The position numbers and the translations under genes were made by a program. A model generated the notes under the pieces. That model made no database searches. It was not told the origin of the DNA and worked only from the letters and a program-made list of their open reading frames with translations. A DNA stretch of 44,758 nucleotides from Mycolicibacterium sp. (GTDB lineage: Bacteria > Actinomycetota > Actinomycetes > Mycobacteriales > Mycobacteriaceae): contig NZ_JAEMSG010000012.1 in NCBI RefSeq assembly GCF_016462945.1, positions 1 through 44,758 of the forward strand. The letters are read 5' to 3'. Position 1 is the first letter of the stretch. The number at the start of each line of letters is the position of its first letter. Positions 1 through 8,379 of this stretch are shown piece after piece.

Positions 1-366
1 AACCGGTGCCGACACGACCTCGATGGGTGTGGGCGCGGCGGCGAGCTCGACCGGAGCGGGCGGGGGCGGTGCTGTCGGTTTAGCCACCGCGGCCACCGCA
101 GGCGCCGCCGGCGCTGCGGCGGCCTTGGCCGGTGCAGCCTTTTTCGCGGGAGCCTTCGCTGGAGCATTCGCTGGAGCATTCGCTGAAGCATTCTCGGCGG
201 GCTTTGCTCCGCCGAATGCCTCACGGAGTCGCCGTGCTACCGGCGCCTCGACCGTCGACGACGCGGATTTGACGAATTCGCCCTGCTCGCTCAGCCGAGC
301 GAGTACTTCCTTGCTGGTAACACCGAGTTCCTTCGCTAACTCGTGTACGCGGGCCTTGCCTGCCAC
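1..366 (-). CDS. infB: Translation initiation factor IF-2, N-terminal part
   Basis: This is the 5' end of infB; the gene runs off the left edge, so only about 122 residues are present. IF-2 is the GTPase that places initiator tRNA on the 30S ribosome and promotes subunit joining. The frame starts with GTG at 364-366, preceded by a GGAG ribosome binding site five bases upstream. It begins [20 protein letters not shown], the typical IF-2 N-terminal helical domain, and then becomes Ala/Pro/Lys-rich linker, as usual in mycobacterial IF-2. The GTPase domain lies outside the window. The neighbour upstream is ylxR, the usual partner. Confidence 0.95.
   Translation of the reverse strand, partial: MAGKARVHELAKELGVTSKEVLARLSEQGEFVKSASSTVEAPVARRLREAFGGAKPAENASANAPANAPAKAPAKKAAPAKAAAAPAAPAVAAVAKPTAPPPPAPVELAAAPTPIEVVSAPV
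155..190 (-). repeat. 12-bp in-frame repeat in the infB linker
   Basis: Three consecutive 12-bp units (TTCGCTGGAGCA, the same again, then one with A for G) are seen on the plus strand. Read on the minus strand they encode Asn-Ala-Ser/Pro-Ala tetrapeptides inside the flexible IF-2 linker. The array stays in frame, so changes in copy number would only alter linker length. Confidence 0.75.
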
Positions 367-458
367 TACATCTCCATCTCTAGAGGCGACAGCGGTGGGT
401 AGGCCGCGCCTCGGGTTTAGCTACGACGCATGGTCATCGTCGGGTCTTCACGGTGTGC

Positions 459-797
459 TCATGTTCTTTCCAATACCTGTTCTGTAGCCGGGATGGCGAG
501 CATTGCGAAATGCTCGTCCACCGCGGATGTGTCCGGTGAACCGGTGATGCGCAACGCTCGCGCGAAGGCGTGCCGCCGGATCGCCGCCTCAAGGCACCGA
601 TCAACGGGGTGCAGCCAGGCACCCCGGCCCGGGCAGAAACCTGATGTGTCGACGGTGACGGCGAATTGACCGTTTTCCGTCGATACGGCCACTACTCGGA
701 GCAATTCGACAGCCAACTCTCGCTCCCGGCAACCGATACACGTCCGTACCGGACCCCCGGTGGACGTCTCAGCGGCCGGTTTCTCGCGCTGGATCAC
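459..797 (-). CDS. ylxR: YlxR family (DUF448) nucleic-acid-binding protein
   Basis: A 112-residue basic protein. It carries the family features: PVRTCIGCRER near the N terminus and a central CPGRGAWLH motif. YlxR proteins are small RNA- or DNA-binding proteins usually encoded between nusA and infB, and some have been described as regulators. Here ylxR still precedes infB on the same strand, with a 92-bp gap. It is separated from nusA by a P450 gene on the opposite strand, so ylxR-infB probably needs its own promoter in the 120-bp divergent gap 798-917. The start is the ATG at 795-797. Confidence 0.9.
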   Translation of the reverse strand: MIQREKPAAETSTGGPVRTCIGCRERELAVELLRVVAVSTENGQFAVTVDTSGFCPGRGAWLHPVDRCLEAAIRRHAFARALRITGSPDTSAVDEHFAMLAIPATEQVLERT

Positions 798-917
798 ACT
801 TCACTCTACCGTTACCGCAGCTGACAACAGAACCAGCCTTAGTCGAGGGGTCCAAGGGGGCCGTCCGGCGGGGGTGCATCGCGACACACCGGGGGCAGAC
901 CTGGCACGCTATCTTGC

Positions 918-2240
918 ATGGCACCGTCTCCCACGACACCGCCTCCCATGCCATCCCCCGTGGCGCTTCCAGCCATCGCGCCGATGCCGCCACTGGCCGC
1001 CGGTATCGCGTTGCCCTGGGACGTCGCCGTCGCCGACCCGGTTGCCACCCTGTCCGCTGCGCGGACAGAATTCGGTGACACCTTCGTCGTGGACAGCGGC
1101 GAGGATCGCTACCTGTTCACCTTCTCGCCGCGTGGCGTCGAGTCGTTCTACGCCCTGCCCGAGGAACTCGCGAGCAAGGGCCTGGCCGACTACCGGATGC
1201 TGCGCCGCAAACTCCCGGATGAGATCTTCGCAGACCGACGCACATTGCCGTCCCAGCTGTTCCGGCGCGACGACGTCGCCGCCTACCTGACCAACCTGTC
1301 ACGCGCGCTGGATATGTCCGGCGACGAACTCGGAGACCATGGCGACGCCGAGGTGTTCGCCCTGACCCGCAGGCTCGCCCACCGCATGGGTCTGGCGTCC
1401 TGGGCCGGACCCGGTTGCGCGGACGGCCCGCGCTTAGAGCGCCTCATTGCGGCCCTCGACGATCTCGATGGCTCTGCGGCGTTCGTCCATCCCGATGCGA
1501 TGAAACTCGTGGCCGCCAACGGTAAAGCCGCCGAGCGGGCCGCACTTGAGGAGATCGTCGAGGTGATCGGCGCGGTGATCGACGAACCGACCCCCGACCA
1601 TCCGCTGTTCGCCCGCATCGTTGACGAATGGGCCGACGAACCTGCTGCCGATCGCCGACGGGGGGTTGCGCTCGATGTGGCACTAATCCACATCGCGTCG
1701 ATGTCGAATCTCGCGGCCGCACTCGGTTGGGTGCTCATCGACCTGATCGCTCACCCTGCTGATTGCGCCCGGGTGAGCGAGGGCGACGTGGCGCTGGCCG
1801 AGCAGTGCGCGCTGGAATCGACCCGACTGGCGCAACGCTCGATCATGCCGCGATACGTGCTGGCCGATCTGGATTTCGACGTCGAAGATGCGACCTTTTC
1901 CGTCGCGCCCGGCATCACCATCGCCACGCTGCTACCGCTGACGAACACCAGTGCCGGACCGGGTTTGGAGCACTGGGATCCGCGACGCTGGAATCGCCAC
2001 CGTCTCGTCGAACCGTCCGAGCTGGCGTCGGTGCAATTGGTTACGGCGTTCGGACACGGCAGGCATAGTTGCCCGGCGCAACCGTTCTCGCTGTCCGCGA
2101 TGGCAATGACCGCTACTCGTCTGTTCGGCGCCTACGAGCTGACGCCTCGTTGGGACACCGCGCCGGCGGCACTGCCGGGACAGATCGGCGGCGTCGCGCG
2201 GGCCGCCGGCCCCGCTCCGGTCAGCTACCGCCGTCGCTGA
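918..2240 (+). CDS. Cytochrome P450-like protein, non-canonical I helix
   Basis: A 440-residue P450 fold. The K-helix ExxR motif is ESTR (residues 300-303), and the haem loop is [11 protein letters not shown] with the thiolate ligand Cys385. P450s are haem enzymes that usually oxidise lipids, drugs or secondary metabolites with electrons from ferredoxin partners. The I-helix region reads IASMSN (about 259-264), so the usual acid-alcohol pair for oxygen activation is missing. The haem loop also has Ala where CxG is usual. No ferredoxin or reductase gene is adjacent. The gene lies between nusA and ylxR on the opposite strand, and its 3' end overlaps the nusA 3' end by 20 bp. The start is uncertain; an in-frame ATG at 948 is an alternative. 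Confidence 0.85.
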   Translation: MAPSPTTPPPMPSPVALPAIAPMPPLAAGIALPWDVAVADPVATLSAARTEFGDTFVVDSGEDRYLFTFSPRGVESFYALPEELASKGLADYRMLRRKLPDEIFADRRTLPSQLFRRDDVAAYLTNLSRALDMSGDELGDHGDAEVFALTRRLAHRMGLASWAGPGCADGPRLERLIAALDDLDGSAAFVHPDAMKLVAANGKAAERAALEEIVEVIGAVIDEPTPDHPLFARIVDEWADEPAADRRRGVALDVALIHIASMSNLAAALGWVLIDLIAHPADCARVSEGDVALAEQCALESTRLAQRSIMPRYVLADLDFDVEDATFSVAPGITIATLLPLTNTSAGPGLEHWDPRRWNRHRLVEPSELASVQLVTAFGHGRHSCPAQPFSLSAMAMTATRLFGAYELTPRWDTAPAALPGQIGGVARAAGPAPVSYRRR

Positions 2241-3240
2241 CGCCCGCCTCGGCATCGGGGGCGTCGCTGCGGATGTCGATGCGCCAGCCGGTCAGTCGGG
2301 CGGCTAGTCGGGCGTTCTGCCCCTCCTTGCCGATGGCCAGCGATAGCTGGAAATCCGGCACGGTCACCCGAGCGGAACGGGTGGCGGCGTCGACCACCTC
2401 GACCGACACCACCTTCGACGGTGAGAGCGCGTTGGCCACGAACCGGGCCGGATCCTCGTCGAAGTCGATGATGTCGATCTTCTCGCCGGACAACTCGCTC
2501 ATCACATTGCGCACCCGCTGGCCCATCGGTCCGATACAGGCGCCCTTGGCATTGAGACCGGCCACCTTGGACCGCACCGCGATCTTGGACCGGTGCCCGG
2601 CCTCGCGGGCCACCGCGACGATCTCCACCGATCCCTCGGCGATCTCCGGAACCTCCAGGGAAAACAGCTTGCGCACCAGATTGGGGTGGGTTCGCGAGAG
2701 TTCGATACGGGGTTCGCGGGTGCCGCGGGTTACGCCGACCACATAGCAGCGCAGCCGCTCCCCGTGCTCATAGCTCTCGCCGGGCACCTGTTCGGCGGCC
2801 CGAATCATGCCATCGGAACCCTTGGCCTCGCTGCCGATCCGAACGACGATGTTGCCGCGGGCGTTCTCACGCCCATCCTTCTGCACCATCCCGGCGACGA
2901 TGTCACCCTCGCGGGCGGAGAACTCGCCGTAGACCCGTTCGTTCTCGGCGTCGCGGAAGCGTTGCAGCATCACCTGGCGCGCGGTGGTCGCCGCGACCCG
3001 GCCGAAGCCCTCGGGGGTGTCCTCCCATTCCCTGATGAGGTTGCCCTCATCGTCGGTCTCGCGAGCCATCACCTGCACCTCGCCGCTCTTGCGGTCGATC
3101 TCGATCCGGGCGTCGGCCTGATGACCCTCGGTATGCCGGTATGCGGTCAGCAGCGCGGTTTTGATGGTCTCAAGCAATTCATCCAGCGAGATGCCCCGGT
3201 CGATCTCGATCGAGTGCAGCGCGGTCATATCGATGTTCAT
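2221..3240 (-). CDS. nusA: Transcription termination/antitermination factor NusA
   Basis: A 339-residue NusA of the short actinobacterial type (about 347 residues in M. tuberculosis). Domain order is the N-terminal RNA polymerase-binding region (about 1-100), the S1 domain, then KH1 and KH2, including [20 protein letters not shown] and [18 protein letters not shown]. It binds RNA polymerase and nascent RNA, modulating pausing, termination and rRNA antitermination. Its ATG overlaps the rimP stop in an ATGA junction, so the two are translationally coupled. The 3' end overlaps the convergent P450 gene by 20 bp. Confidence 0.97.
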   Translation of the reverse strand: MNIDMTALHSIEIDRGISLDELLETIKTALLTAYRHTEGHQADARIEIDRKSGEVQVMARETDDEGNLIREWEDTPEGFGRVAATTARQVMLQRFRDAENERVYGEFSAREGDIVAGMVQKDGRENARGNIVVRIGSEAKGSDGMIRAAEQVPGESYEHGERLRCYVVGVTRGTREPRIELSRTHPNLVRKLFSLEVPEIAEGSVEIVAVAREAGHRSKIAVRSKVAGLNAKGACIGPMGQRVRNVMSELSGEKIDIIDFDEDPARFVANALSPSKVVSVEVVDAATRSARVTVPDFQLSLAIGKEGQNARLAARLTGWRIDIRSDAPDAEAGVSDGGS

Positions 3241-3770
3241 GCGTCGGCCTCCGTTATTGTCCCGTCGACCAGCTCAAGTTCTTTGGCATTCGGCGGTGAG
3301 AAATCAACCTGGACAACGGCTTTGCGAATTTCCGCCAGCGGAATGTGGCGGACCGTCCACCCGCCACCGGTCCGAACCACCAGATCGGCCACCCCGTCGG
3401 AGGTCGCACCGAGGCGACCGGTGACCATGCTGCCATCAGCCAGATCCAACTCGACTTTGCGCCGACGAGCCCGCCGGAAATGCTTTTCGGCGGTCAGCGG
3501 CCGGTCGATGCCGGGTGAGCTGACCTCCAAGTCGTAGGCGATATCGCCGGTGTCAACGGCGTCCAGCACCGCAGAGGCTGATCGCGACAACTCGGCGACG
3601 CCATCAAGATTCAGCGGGTGGTCGCCGTCGGCGATGACGCGGATGCGCGGCGGGCGGGATCCGGTGTCGATCGACACGTCCTCGATCTCGTATCCGGCAC
3701 GCGCGAACTCACCACTGAGTAGCTCGATCACCCGCTCTGGCGAGGGCAATCCCGCGGACCGGTCAGTCAC
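3237..3770 (-). CDS. rimP: Ribosome maturation factor RimP
   Basis: A 177-residue protein matching RimP, which assists 30S subunit assembly. Family segments include [20 protein letters not shown], the [14 protein letters not shown] signature and the C-terminal SH3-like domain. Translation starts with GTG at 3768-3770, with GAGGAG upstream. It is the first gene of the rimP-nusA pair and is followed by nusA with a four-base overlap. It diverges from the lipoprotein gene at 3882. Confidence 0.96.
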   Translation of the reverse strand: MTDRSAGLPSPERVIELLSGEFARAGYEIEDVSIDTGSRPPRIRVIADGDHPLNLDGVAELSRSASAVLDAVDTGDIAYDLEVSSPGIDRPLTAEKHFRRARRRKVELDLADGSMVTGRLGATSDGVADLVVRTGGGWTVRHIPLAEIRKAVVQVDFSPPNAKELELVDGTITEADA

Positions 3771-3881
3771 GACGAGCTCCTCATCTTGAGTTGTGCGGGT
3801 GCGTCTGCCTCAAACCGGCTTGCTGGAGCCGGTAATTCACGATACGCCAGCAATCGGGGCGGCAGTGGCAGGATATTGGCC

Positions 3882-4436
3882 GTGCCCAGCGACGCTCCCG
3901 GACCCGATCCCGGTTCCCCAGCCGCGCTCAGCCGACGCAGCGTCCTCGCCGGCGGCAGCCGTGGCCTGTTGGCGCTTGCGCTGATCGGGCCCGCCGCCGC
4001 CGCATGCGGTCCGTCCGGCCCGCCCGAGCCCGACCCACTGGAGGCTGAGTTGTCGGCGGCCCGCGCAGACAGCGAACTCGCAGCGGCCGCGGCCAAAGCG
4101 GCCCCGCCGGAGATCGCACCGGCGCTGATCGAGGTTTCCGCCGAGCGGACCCGTCACGCGAACGCACTTGTCGAGGAGTTGTCGCGGGCGGCCGGCAAAC
4201 CGACGCCGACGCCGTGGGCGGAGACCACCTCGGCGAGCGTGACCGCTCAGTCGACTCCGCCGGCTCCCCCGCCCACGCTGAAGGATGTGGTCGCTGCGCT
4301 GCGGCGCTCCGGTGAGAACGCGGCCAAGCTGGCGCCTCAGCTGTCGGGCTACCGGGCTGGGCTGCTGGGCTCGATCGCCGCGGCCTGCACGACCGCCTGG
4401 ATGGTGGGCCTGCAACCAGTCGGAGGGCCGCGATGA
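3882..4436 (+). CDS. Alanine-rich Tat-type lipoprotein (Rv2843-like)
   Basis: A 184-residue protein read from the GTG at 3882, with GGCAGG upstream. An earlier ATG at 3786 would add 32 residues without family character. The N terminus has the twin arginine pair SRRSVLAGG (Arg18-Arg19), a hydrophobic stretch and a lipobox-like AAAC with Cys42, which suggests Tat export and lipid attachment. The rest is Ala-rich and helical. The position next to a DUF4439 gene, coupled through an ATGA overlap, matches recalled M. tuberculosis Rv2843-Rv2844. The function is unknown; a role with the ferritin-like partner is an inference from the coupling. Confidence 0.8.
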   Translation: MPSDAPGPDPGSPAALSRRSVLAGGSRGLLALALIGPAAAACGPSGPPEPDPLEAELSAARADSELAAAAAKAAPPEIAPALIEVSAERTRHANALVEELSRAAGKPTPTPWAETTSASVTAQSTPPAPPPTLKDVVAALRRSGENAAKLAPQLSGYRAGLLGSIAAACTTAWMVGLQPVGGPR

Positions 4437-4927
4437 CGGCGCCCACCCAACCGACGGCGCCAAACCAACCCACGCCGGATCCGGACCGGCCGGAGGACGC
4501 CGACCAGGCCGCGCTGTTCGATGCCCTCACCACCGAGCACGGCGCCATCTACGGCTACGGCATCGTGTCGGCGCACGTGATGCCGGAGCAGAACGAGCTG
4601 GTGTCCCGGGCGCTGCTGGAACATCGCGGGCGGCGTGAAGCGGCCATCGCGATGCTGACCGACCGGTCGGTGAAGGTGCCGCTGCCGGCAGCCGGCTACC
4701 AACTGCCGATGGCGGTCACCAAATCGACTGAGGCCGCCAAATTCGCGATCCAGATGGAGAGCGACTGCGCGGTGGCCTGGCGGGCGGTCATGGAGCAGGC
4801 CAACTCCGAGCAGGATCGTGCCTTCGGACTCACGGCGCTGACCCAGTGTGCGGTGACGGCGGCCCGCTGGCGACAGGTGCTGGGTGCCTGGCCGGTGATC
4901 GCGGCCTTCCCCGGCGGCAACGAGTAA
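4433..4927 (+). CDS. DUF4439 ferritin-like protein (Rv2844-like)
   Basis: A 164-residue protein with no signal peptide. After a Pro-rich N terminus of about 25 residues it is helical, with FDALTTEHGAIYGYGIVSAH, a long EHRGRREAAIAML helix and a C-terminal WRQVLG helix, as in the DUF4439 ferritin-like family. Possible metal ligands such as Glu and His in TTEHGA are seen, but a di-iron site cannot be proven. It starts inside the stop of the preceding lipoprotein gene (ATGA), so the two are co-translated. It is convergent with proS, with a long hairpin between them. Enzymatic function is unknown. Confidence 0.82.
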   Translation: MTAPTQPTAPNQPTPDPDRPEDADQAALFDALTTEHGAIYGYGIVSAHVMPEQNELVSRALLEHRGRREAAIAMLTDRSVKVPLPAAGYQLPMAVTKSTEAAKFAIQMESDCAVAWRAVMEQANSEQDRAFGLTALTQCAVTAARWRQVLGAWPVIAAFPGGNE

Positions 4928-4954
4928 CGCGCCGCACGCTGAGACGCCCCGCGG

Positions 4955-5020
4955 GATCACGAGTGTGAAGCTGTTGCGAGAATTCGCTCCGGAACTCGCA
5001 GAGGATTCACACTCGCGATC
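4955..5020. terminator. Long hairpin between convergent DUF4439 and proS genes
   Basis: Two 15-base arms (4955-4969 and 5006-5020) are complementary at 14 of 15 positions, sharing GCGAGTGTGAA, and a smaller inner pairing (TTGCGAG / CTCGCAG) extends the stem. The right arm overlaps the proS stop codon. No U-tract follows. A bidirectional terminator for the convergent genes is the simplest reading; a dispersed mycobacterial palindromic repeat is the alternative. Confidence 0.65.
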
Positions 5021-6764
5021 AGTGCGCCAGCACGGCGGCGACATCGGTGACCGCATCGCCGATGGCGACCTCGCGAGTCTCACCGGTGAACCGGTTGCGC
5101 AGTTCGACGGTGCCGTCGGCCCAGCCGCGGCCCACGACGACGATCCAGGGCATGCCGAGCAGCTCGGCGTCCTTGAACTTCACCCCCGGTGAGACCGTCC
5201 GGTCATCGAGCAGCACCTCGAAGCCGAGCCGATCGAGTCCGGTGGCGAGTTCCTCGGCGCCGGTGCGCGCCTCGGCGTCCTTGTTGGCGATCACGACGTG
5301 CACATCGAACGGTGACACCGATGCCGGCCAGCGCAACCCAAGTGCGTCGTGCTGCTGTTCGGCGATCACTGCGACCAGTCGCGACACCCCGACGCCGTAG
5401 GAGCCCATGGTCGGCCGAACCGGTTTACCGTCCTCGCCGAGCACGTCGACGGTGAAGGCGTCGGTGTACTTGCGGCCCAACTGGAAGATGTGGCCGATCT
5501 CGATGCCGCGCGCACTCACCAGTGGGCCGGCCCCGTCCGGAGACGGGTCGCCGTCGCGCACCTCGGCGGCCTCGATGATGCCGTCGGCGGTGAAGTCGCG
5601 TCCGGCTACCAGACCGACGACATGCCTGCCCGGTTCATCCGCGCCGGTGATCCAGGCGGTACCGGGCGCAACGCGCGGATCCACCAGATAGCGAACACCG
5701 TTGTCCAGCAATCCCTTCGGACCGATATAACCCTTCTTCAGGAAGGGGTGCTTCGCGAAGTCAGCATCATCGAGCATCGCGTATTCGGCTGGGTCGAGTG
5801 CGGCGCCCAGTCGCTTATCGTCGACCTCACGGTCACCGGGAAGACCGATTCCCAACAGTTCCCAGTCGCCGCCGGGCACGCGGACCTTGAGGAGCACATT
5901 CTTGAGTGTGTCGGCAGCGGTGACGGTCCGGCCAAGCCCCGCAATGTTCGCCCACTCGACCAGGGTGGCGATGGTCGGGGTGTCACCGGTGTCGCACACC
6001 TGCGGCGCCGCCAGAGCGTCGACGGACACCGGGTCGGGCACCGCGGTGGTGACGGCCTCGACGTTGGCGGCGTAGCCGGACTCCAGGCAACGCACGAAGG
6101 TGTCCTCACCGATCTCGCTCTCGGCGAGGAACTCCTCGGAGGCGCTGCCGCCCATCGCGCCGGAGACCGCCGAGACGATCACGTAGCGAATTGCCATGCG
6201 CGCGAACATCTTCTGATAGGCCTCCCGGTGGGCGAGATAGACGGTCCGCAGCCCATCGTCGTTGACATCGAAGGAATACGAATCCTTCATGATGAACTCG
6301 CGGCCGCGCAGGATCCCCGCCCGCGGCCGGGCCTCATCGCGATACTTGGTCTGGATCTGGAACAGCAGCACCGGGAAGTCCCTGTAGGAGCTGTACTCCC
6401 CCTTCACCGTCAGGGTGAACAGTTCCTCATGTGTAGGTCCGAGCAGATAGTCGTTATCGCGGCGGTCTTTGAGGCGGAACACCCCGTCGCCGTACTCGGT
6501 CCAGCGGTTGGTGGTCTCGTACGGCGCGCGTGGCAGCAGCGCGGGGAACAGGATCTCCTGACCGCCGATGGCGACCATCTCGTCGCGCACGATGTTCTCG
6601 ATCTTGCGCAACACCCGCAACCCGAGCGGCAGCCAGCTGTAGAGCCCCGGCCCGATCGGCCGGACATAACCGGCCCGGATCAGGAGCTTGTGGCTCTGCA
6701 CTTCGGCGTCAGCCGGGTCGTCGCGCAGGGTTCGCAGGAACAACTCGGACATACGGGTGATCAC
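5019..6764 (-). CDS. proS: Prolyl-tRNA synthetase
   Basis: A 581-residue bacterial-type ProRS that charges tRNA-Pro. The class II core is visible: [20 protein letters not shown] near the N terminus, the [20 protein letters not shown] region of motif 2, and a C-terminal anticodon-binding domain ([13 protein letters not shown]). Between motifs 2 and 3 sits a YbaK-like editing insertion (about residues 225-400, with [20 protein letters not shown]). The length is normal for the family. The N terminus [16 protein letters not shown] fits the recalled M. tuberculosis protein; an internal Met5 is an alternative start. Confidence 0.97.
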   Translation of the reverse strand: MITRMSELFLRTLRDDPADAEVQSHKLLIRAGYVRPIGPGLYSWLPLGLRVLRKIENIVRDEMVAIGGQEILFPALLPRAPYETTNRWTEYGDGVFRLKDRRDNDYLLGPTHEELFTLTVKGEYSSYRDFPVLLFQIQTKYRDEARPRAGILRGREFIMKDSYSFDVNDDGLRTVYLAHREAYQKMFARMAIRYVIVSAVSGAMGGSASEEFLAESEIGEDTFVRCLESGYAANVEAVTTAVPDPVSVDALAAPQVCDTGDTPTIATLVEWANIAGLGRTVTAADTLKNVLLKVRVPGGDWELLGIGLPGDREVDDKRLGAALDPAEYAMLDDADFAKHPFLKKGYIGPKGLLDNGVRYLVDPRVAPGTAWITGADEPGRHVVGLVAGRDFTADGIIEAAEVRDGDPSPDGAGPLVSARGIEIGHIFQLGRKYTDAFTVDVLGEDGKPVRPTMGSYGVGVSRLVAVIAEQQHDALGLRWPASVSPFDVHVVIANKDAEARTGAEELATGLDRLGFEVLLDDRTVSPGVKFKDAELLGMPWIVVVGRGWADGTVELRNRFTGETREVAIGDAVTDVAAVLAH

Positions 6765-6829
6765 AACGGGCCAGCTTAGGCCACCGGTTCGGATGTCCTA
6801 ACCCTCCGGACCCTCCGGCGCAGCGGGCT

Positions 6830-8323
6830 CTAGATCTCGCCGGCTTCGACGGCTTCGCGGGTGTGCTGGGCGGCGGCGATCTGCGGTGCGGTGAACCCGA
6901 TGAAGAACGCGCTGATACCGACGAGGATCGCGACCGCGGCGATCCACAACAGCGAGTAGGTGTATCCCGCGTCGAGTGCGTCGAGTTGGGCCGATGTCAT
7001 ATCGACCACCGGGCCGGTGGTGCCGCCGAGATACAGGGTGCGCGAAACCTGTACCGCCTGGATCACCACGAGGACCACCGGGCCGCCGAGGTTCTGCACC
7101 ATCAGGGTGACCGCGCTGACGGGTCCGATCTCACGCGGGCCGACCTCGGCAACCGCACACAGCGGAAGGATGACCGAGATGACACCGATGCCGAAACCGC
7201 CGATCAGAATCGGCAGCAGCAGATCGGGGAAGTACGGGATGGTGCGGGTCAGCGAAGCCCCGAACAACATGGCACCCAGCACGAACAAACCGCCGCCGAT
7301 GATCAGCCAGCGCGGGGCGATATGCGGTGCCAACCGCGCGGTGACCACATTTCCCAACCCGAGCGCCAATGCGAACGGGATGAACCCGATACCCGCATGC
7401 AGCGCCGAATACCCGAGCACATCCTGAACGTAGAGCCCGATCATCACAGTCAGGCTCAACATCACCCCGCCGCCCAGAAACAACGAGACGAATGTCATCA
7501 CCCGGTTGCGGTCATTGAACAGCGATAGCGGCACCAGAGGGTTGTCGGCGCTGCGCTCCACGACCAGAAACGCGATACTTAATAGCACCGCCGCCACCCC
7601 GGCTCCGATCACCCAGGGGTCCAACCAGCCGCGCGGCGGACCCTGGGTGAAGACCAGCACCGCCGCGGTACACCCCAGGGTGGCCACCAGTGCGCCGGTG
7701 ATATCGAGTTTGAGTCGTTCGTGACGGGTCTCCTCCAGTCGGGTCAGCCCGATCCAGATGATCAGCACACCGATGGGGAGGTTGATCAGGAAGGCAAGTC
7801 GCCACGAGATGACGGTCAGGGCGCCACCCAGGACCAGGCCCAGCACCGACCCGAGGCCCTGCATGGCCGCCGACATCGCCATGGCGCGGTTGCGGGCGTA
7901 CCCGGCGGCGTACGTGGTGGCGATCAGCGCCAGACCGGTGGGCGCGGCCACCGCGGCGCCCATACCCTGCACCGCCCGCGCCGCGATCAATAACGTTCCG
8001 TCGGTGGCCAATCCGCACGCCATCGACGCGATCGTGAACACCCCGACCCCGGAGATGAAGGCCCGCTTGTGGCCGATCGCGTCGCCGACCCGACCGCCGA
8101 GCAGCAGCAGGCCGCCGAAGGTCAGCACGTAGGCGGTGATGACCCAGCTCTTGCCTGCATCGGACAGTCCCAGTTCTGCCTGCATGCGGGGAAGCGCGAC
8201 GATCACGATGGTGCCGTCGAGGGTGGACATCAGCTGCATGCCGGTGATCGCGAGGATCGCGACCCCCAGCACATTGGAGGCAAGCCGTCTGGCAGGCGGA
8301 TCGGGAACGCTGACGCCAGCCAT
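6830..8323 (-). CDS. EfpA-like MFS drug exporter, second copy
   Basis: A 497-residue DHA2-type exporter with about 14 membrane helices. It has GRVGDAIGHKRAF (motif A), the LTRLEETRHERLKLD loop and a closing TREAVEAGEI. It is closely similar along its length to the next gene, efpA. Shared stretches include SWVITAYVLTFGG, GYSALHAGIGFIPFALALG and SRTLYLGGTTGPV, but it lacks the 40-residue hydrophilic N-terminal extension of EfpA. Flanking bases are also alike in the two copies, pointing to tandem duplication followed by divergence. It probably exports drugs or lipid-like molecules by proton antiport. The direct substrate is unknown. Confidence 0.88.
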   Translation of the reverse strand: MAGVSVPDPPARRLASNVLGVAILAITGMQLMSTLDGTIVIVALPRMQAELGLSDAGKSWVITAYVLTFGGLLLLGGRVGDAIGHKRAFISGVGVFTIASMACGLATDGTLLIAARAVQGMGAAVAAPTGLALIATTYAAGYARNRAMAMSAAMQGLGSVLGLVLGGALTVISWRLAFLINLPIGVLIIWIGLTRLEETRHERLKLDITGALVATLGCTAAVLVFTQGPPRGWLDPWVIGAGVAAVLLSIAFLVVERSADNPLVPLSLFNDRNRVMTFVSLFLGGGVMLSLTVMIGLYVQDVLGYSALHAGIGFIPFALALGLGNVVTARLAPHIAPRWLIIGGGLFVLGAMLFGASLTRTIPYFPDLLLPILIGGFGIGVISVILPLCAVAEVGPREIGPVSAVTLMVQNLGGPVVLVVIQAVQVSRTLYLGGTTGPVVDMTSAQLDALDAGYTYSLLWIAAVAILVGISAFFIGFTAPQIAAAQHTREAVEAGEI

Positions 8324-8379
8324 GGCTGCCTACCCTACCCAGACCACCTCTCCCCGGCCCCCGACGCGGCAGCGGGAGC

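Noticed and set aside
2593-3537. A 314-codon plus-strand frame opposite nusA and rimP
   Set aside because: nusA and rimP are conserved and overlapping on the minus strand; this frame is composition driven.
5349-6779. A 476-codon open frame on the plus strand opposite proS
   Set aside because: It is a high-GC antisense shadow of a clearly functional proS, without start context or any recognisable domain.
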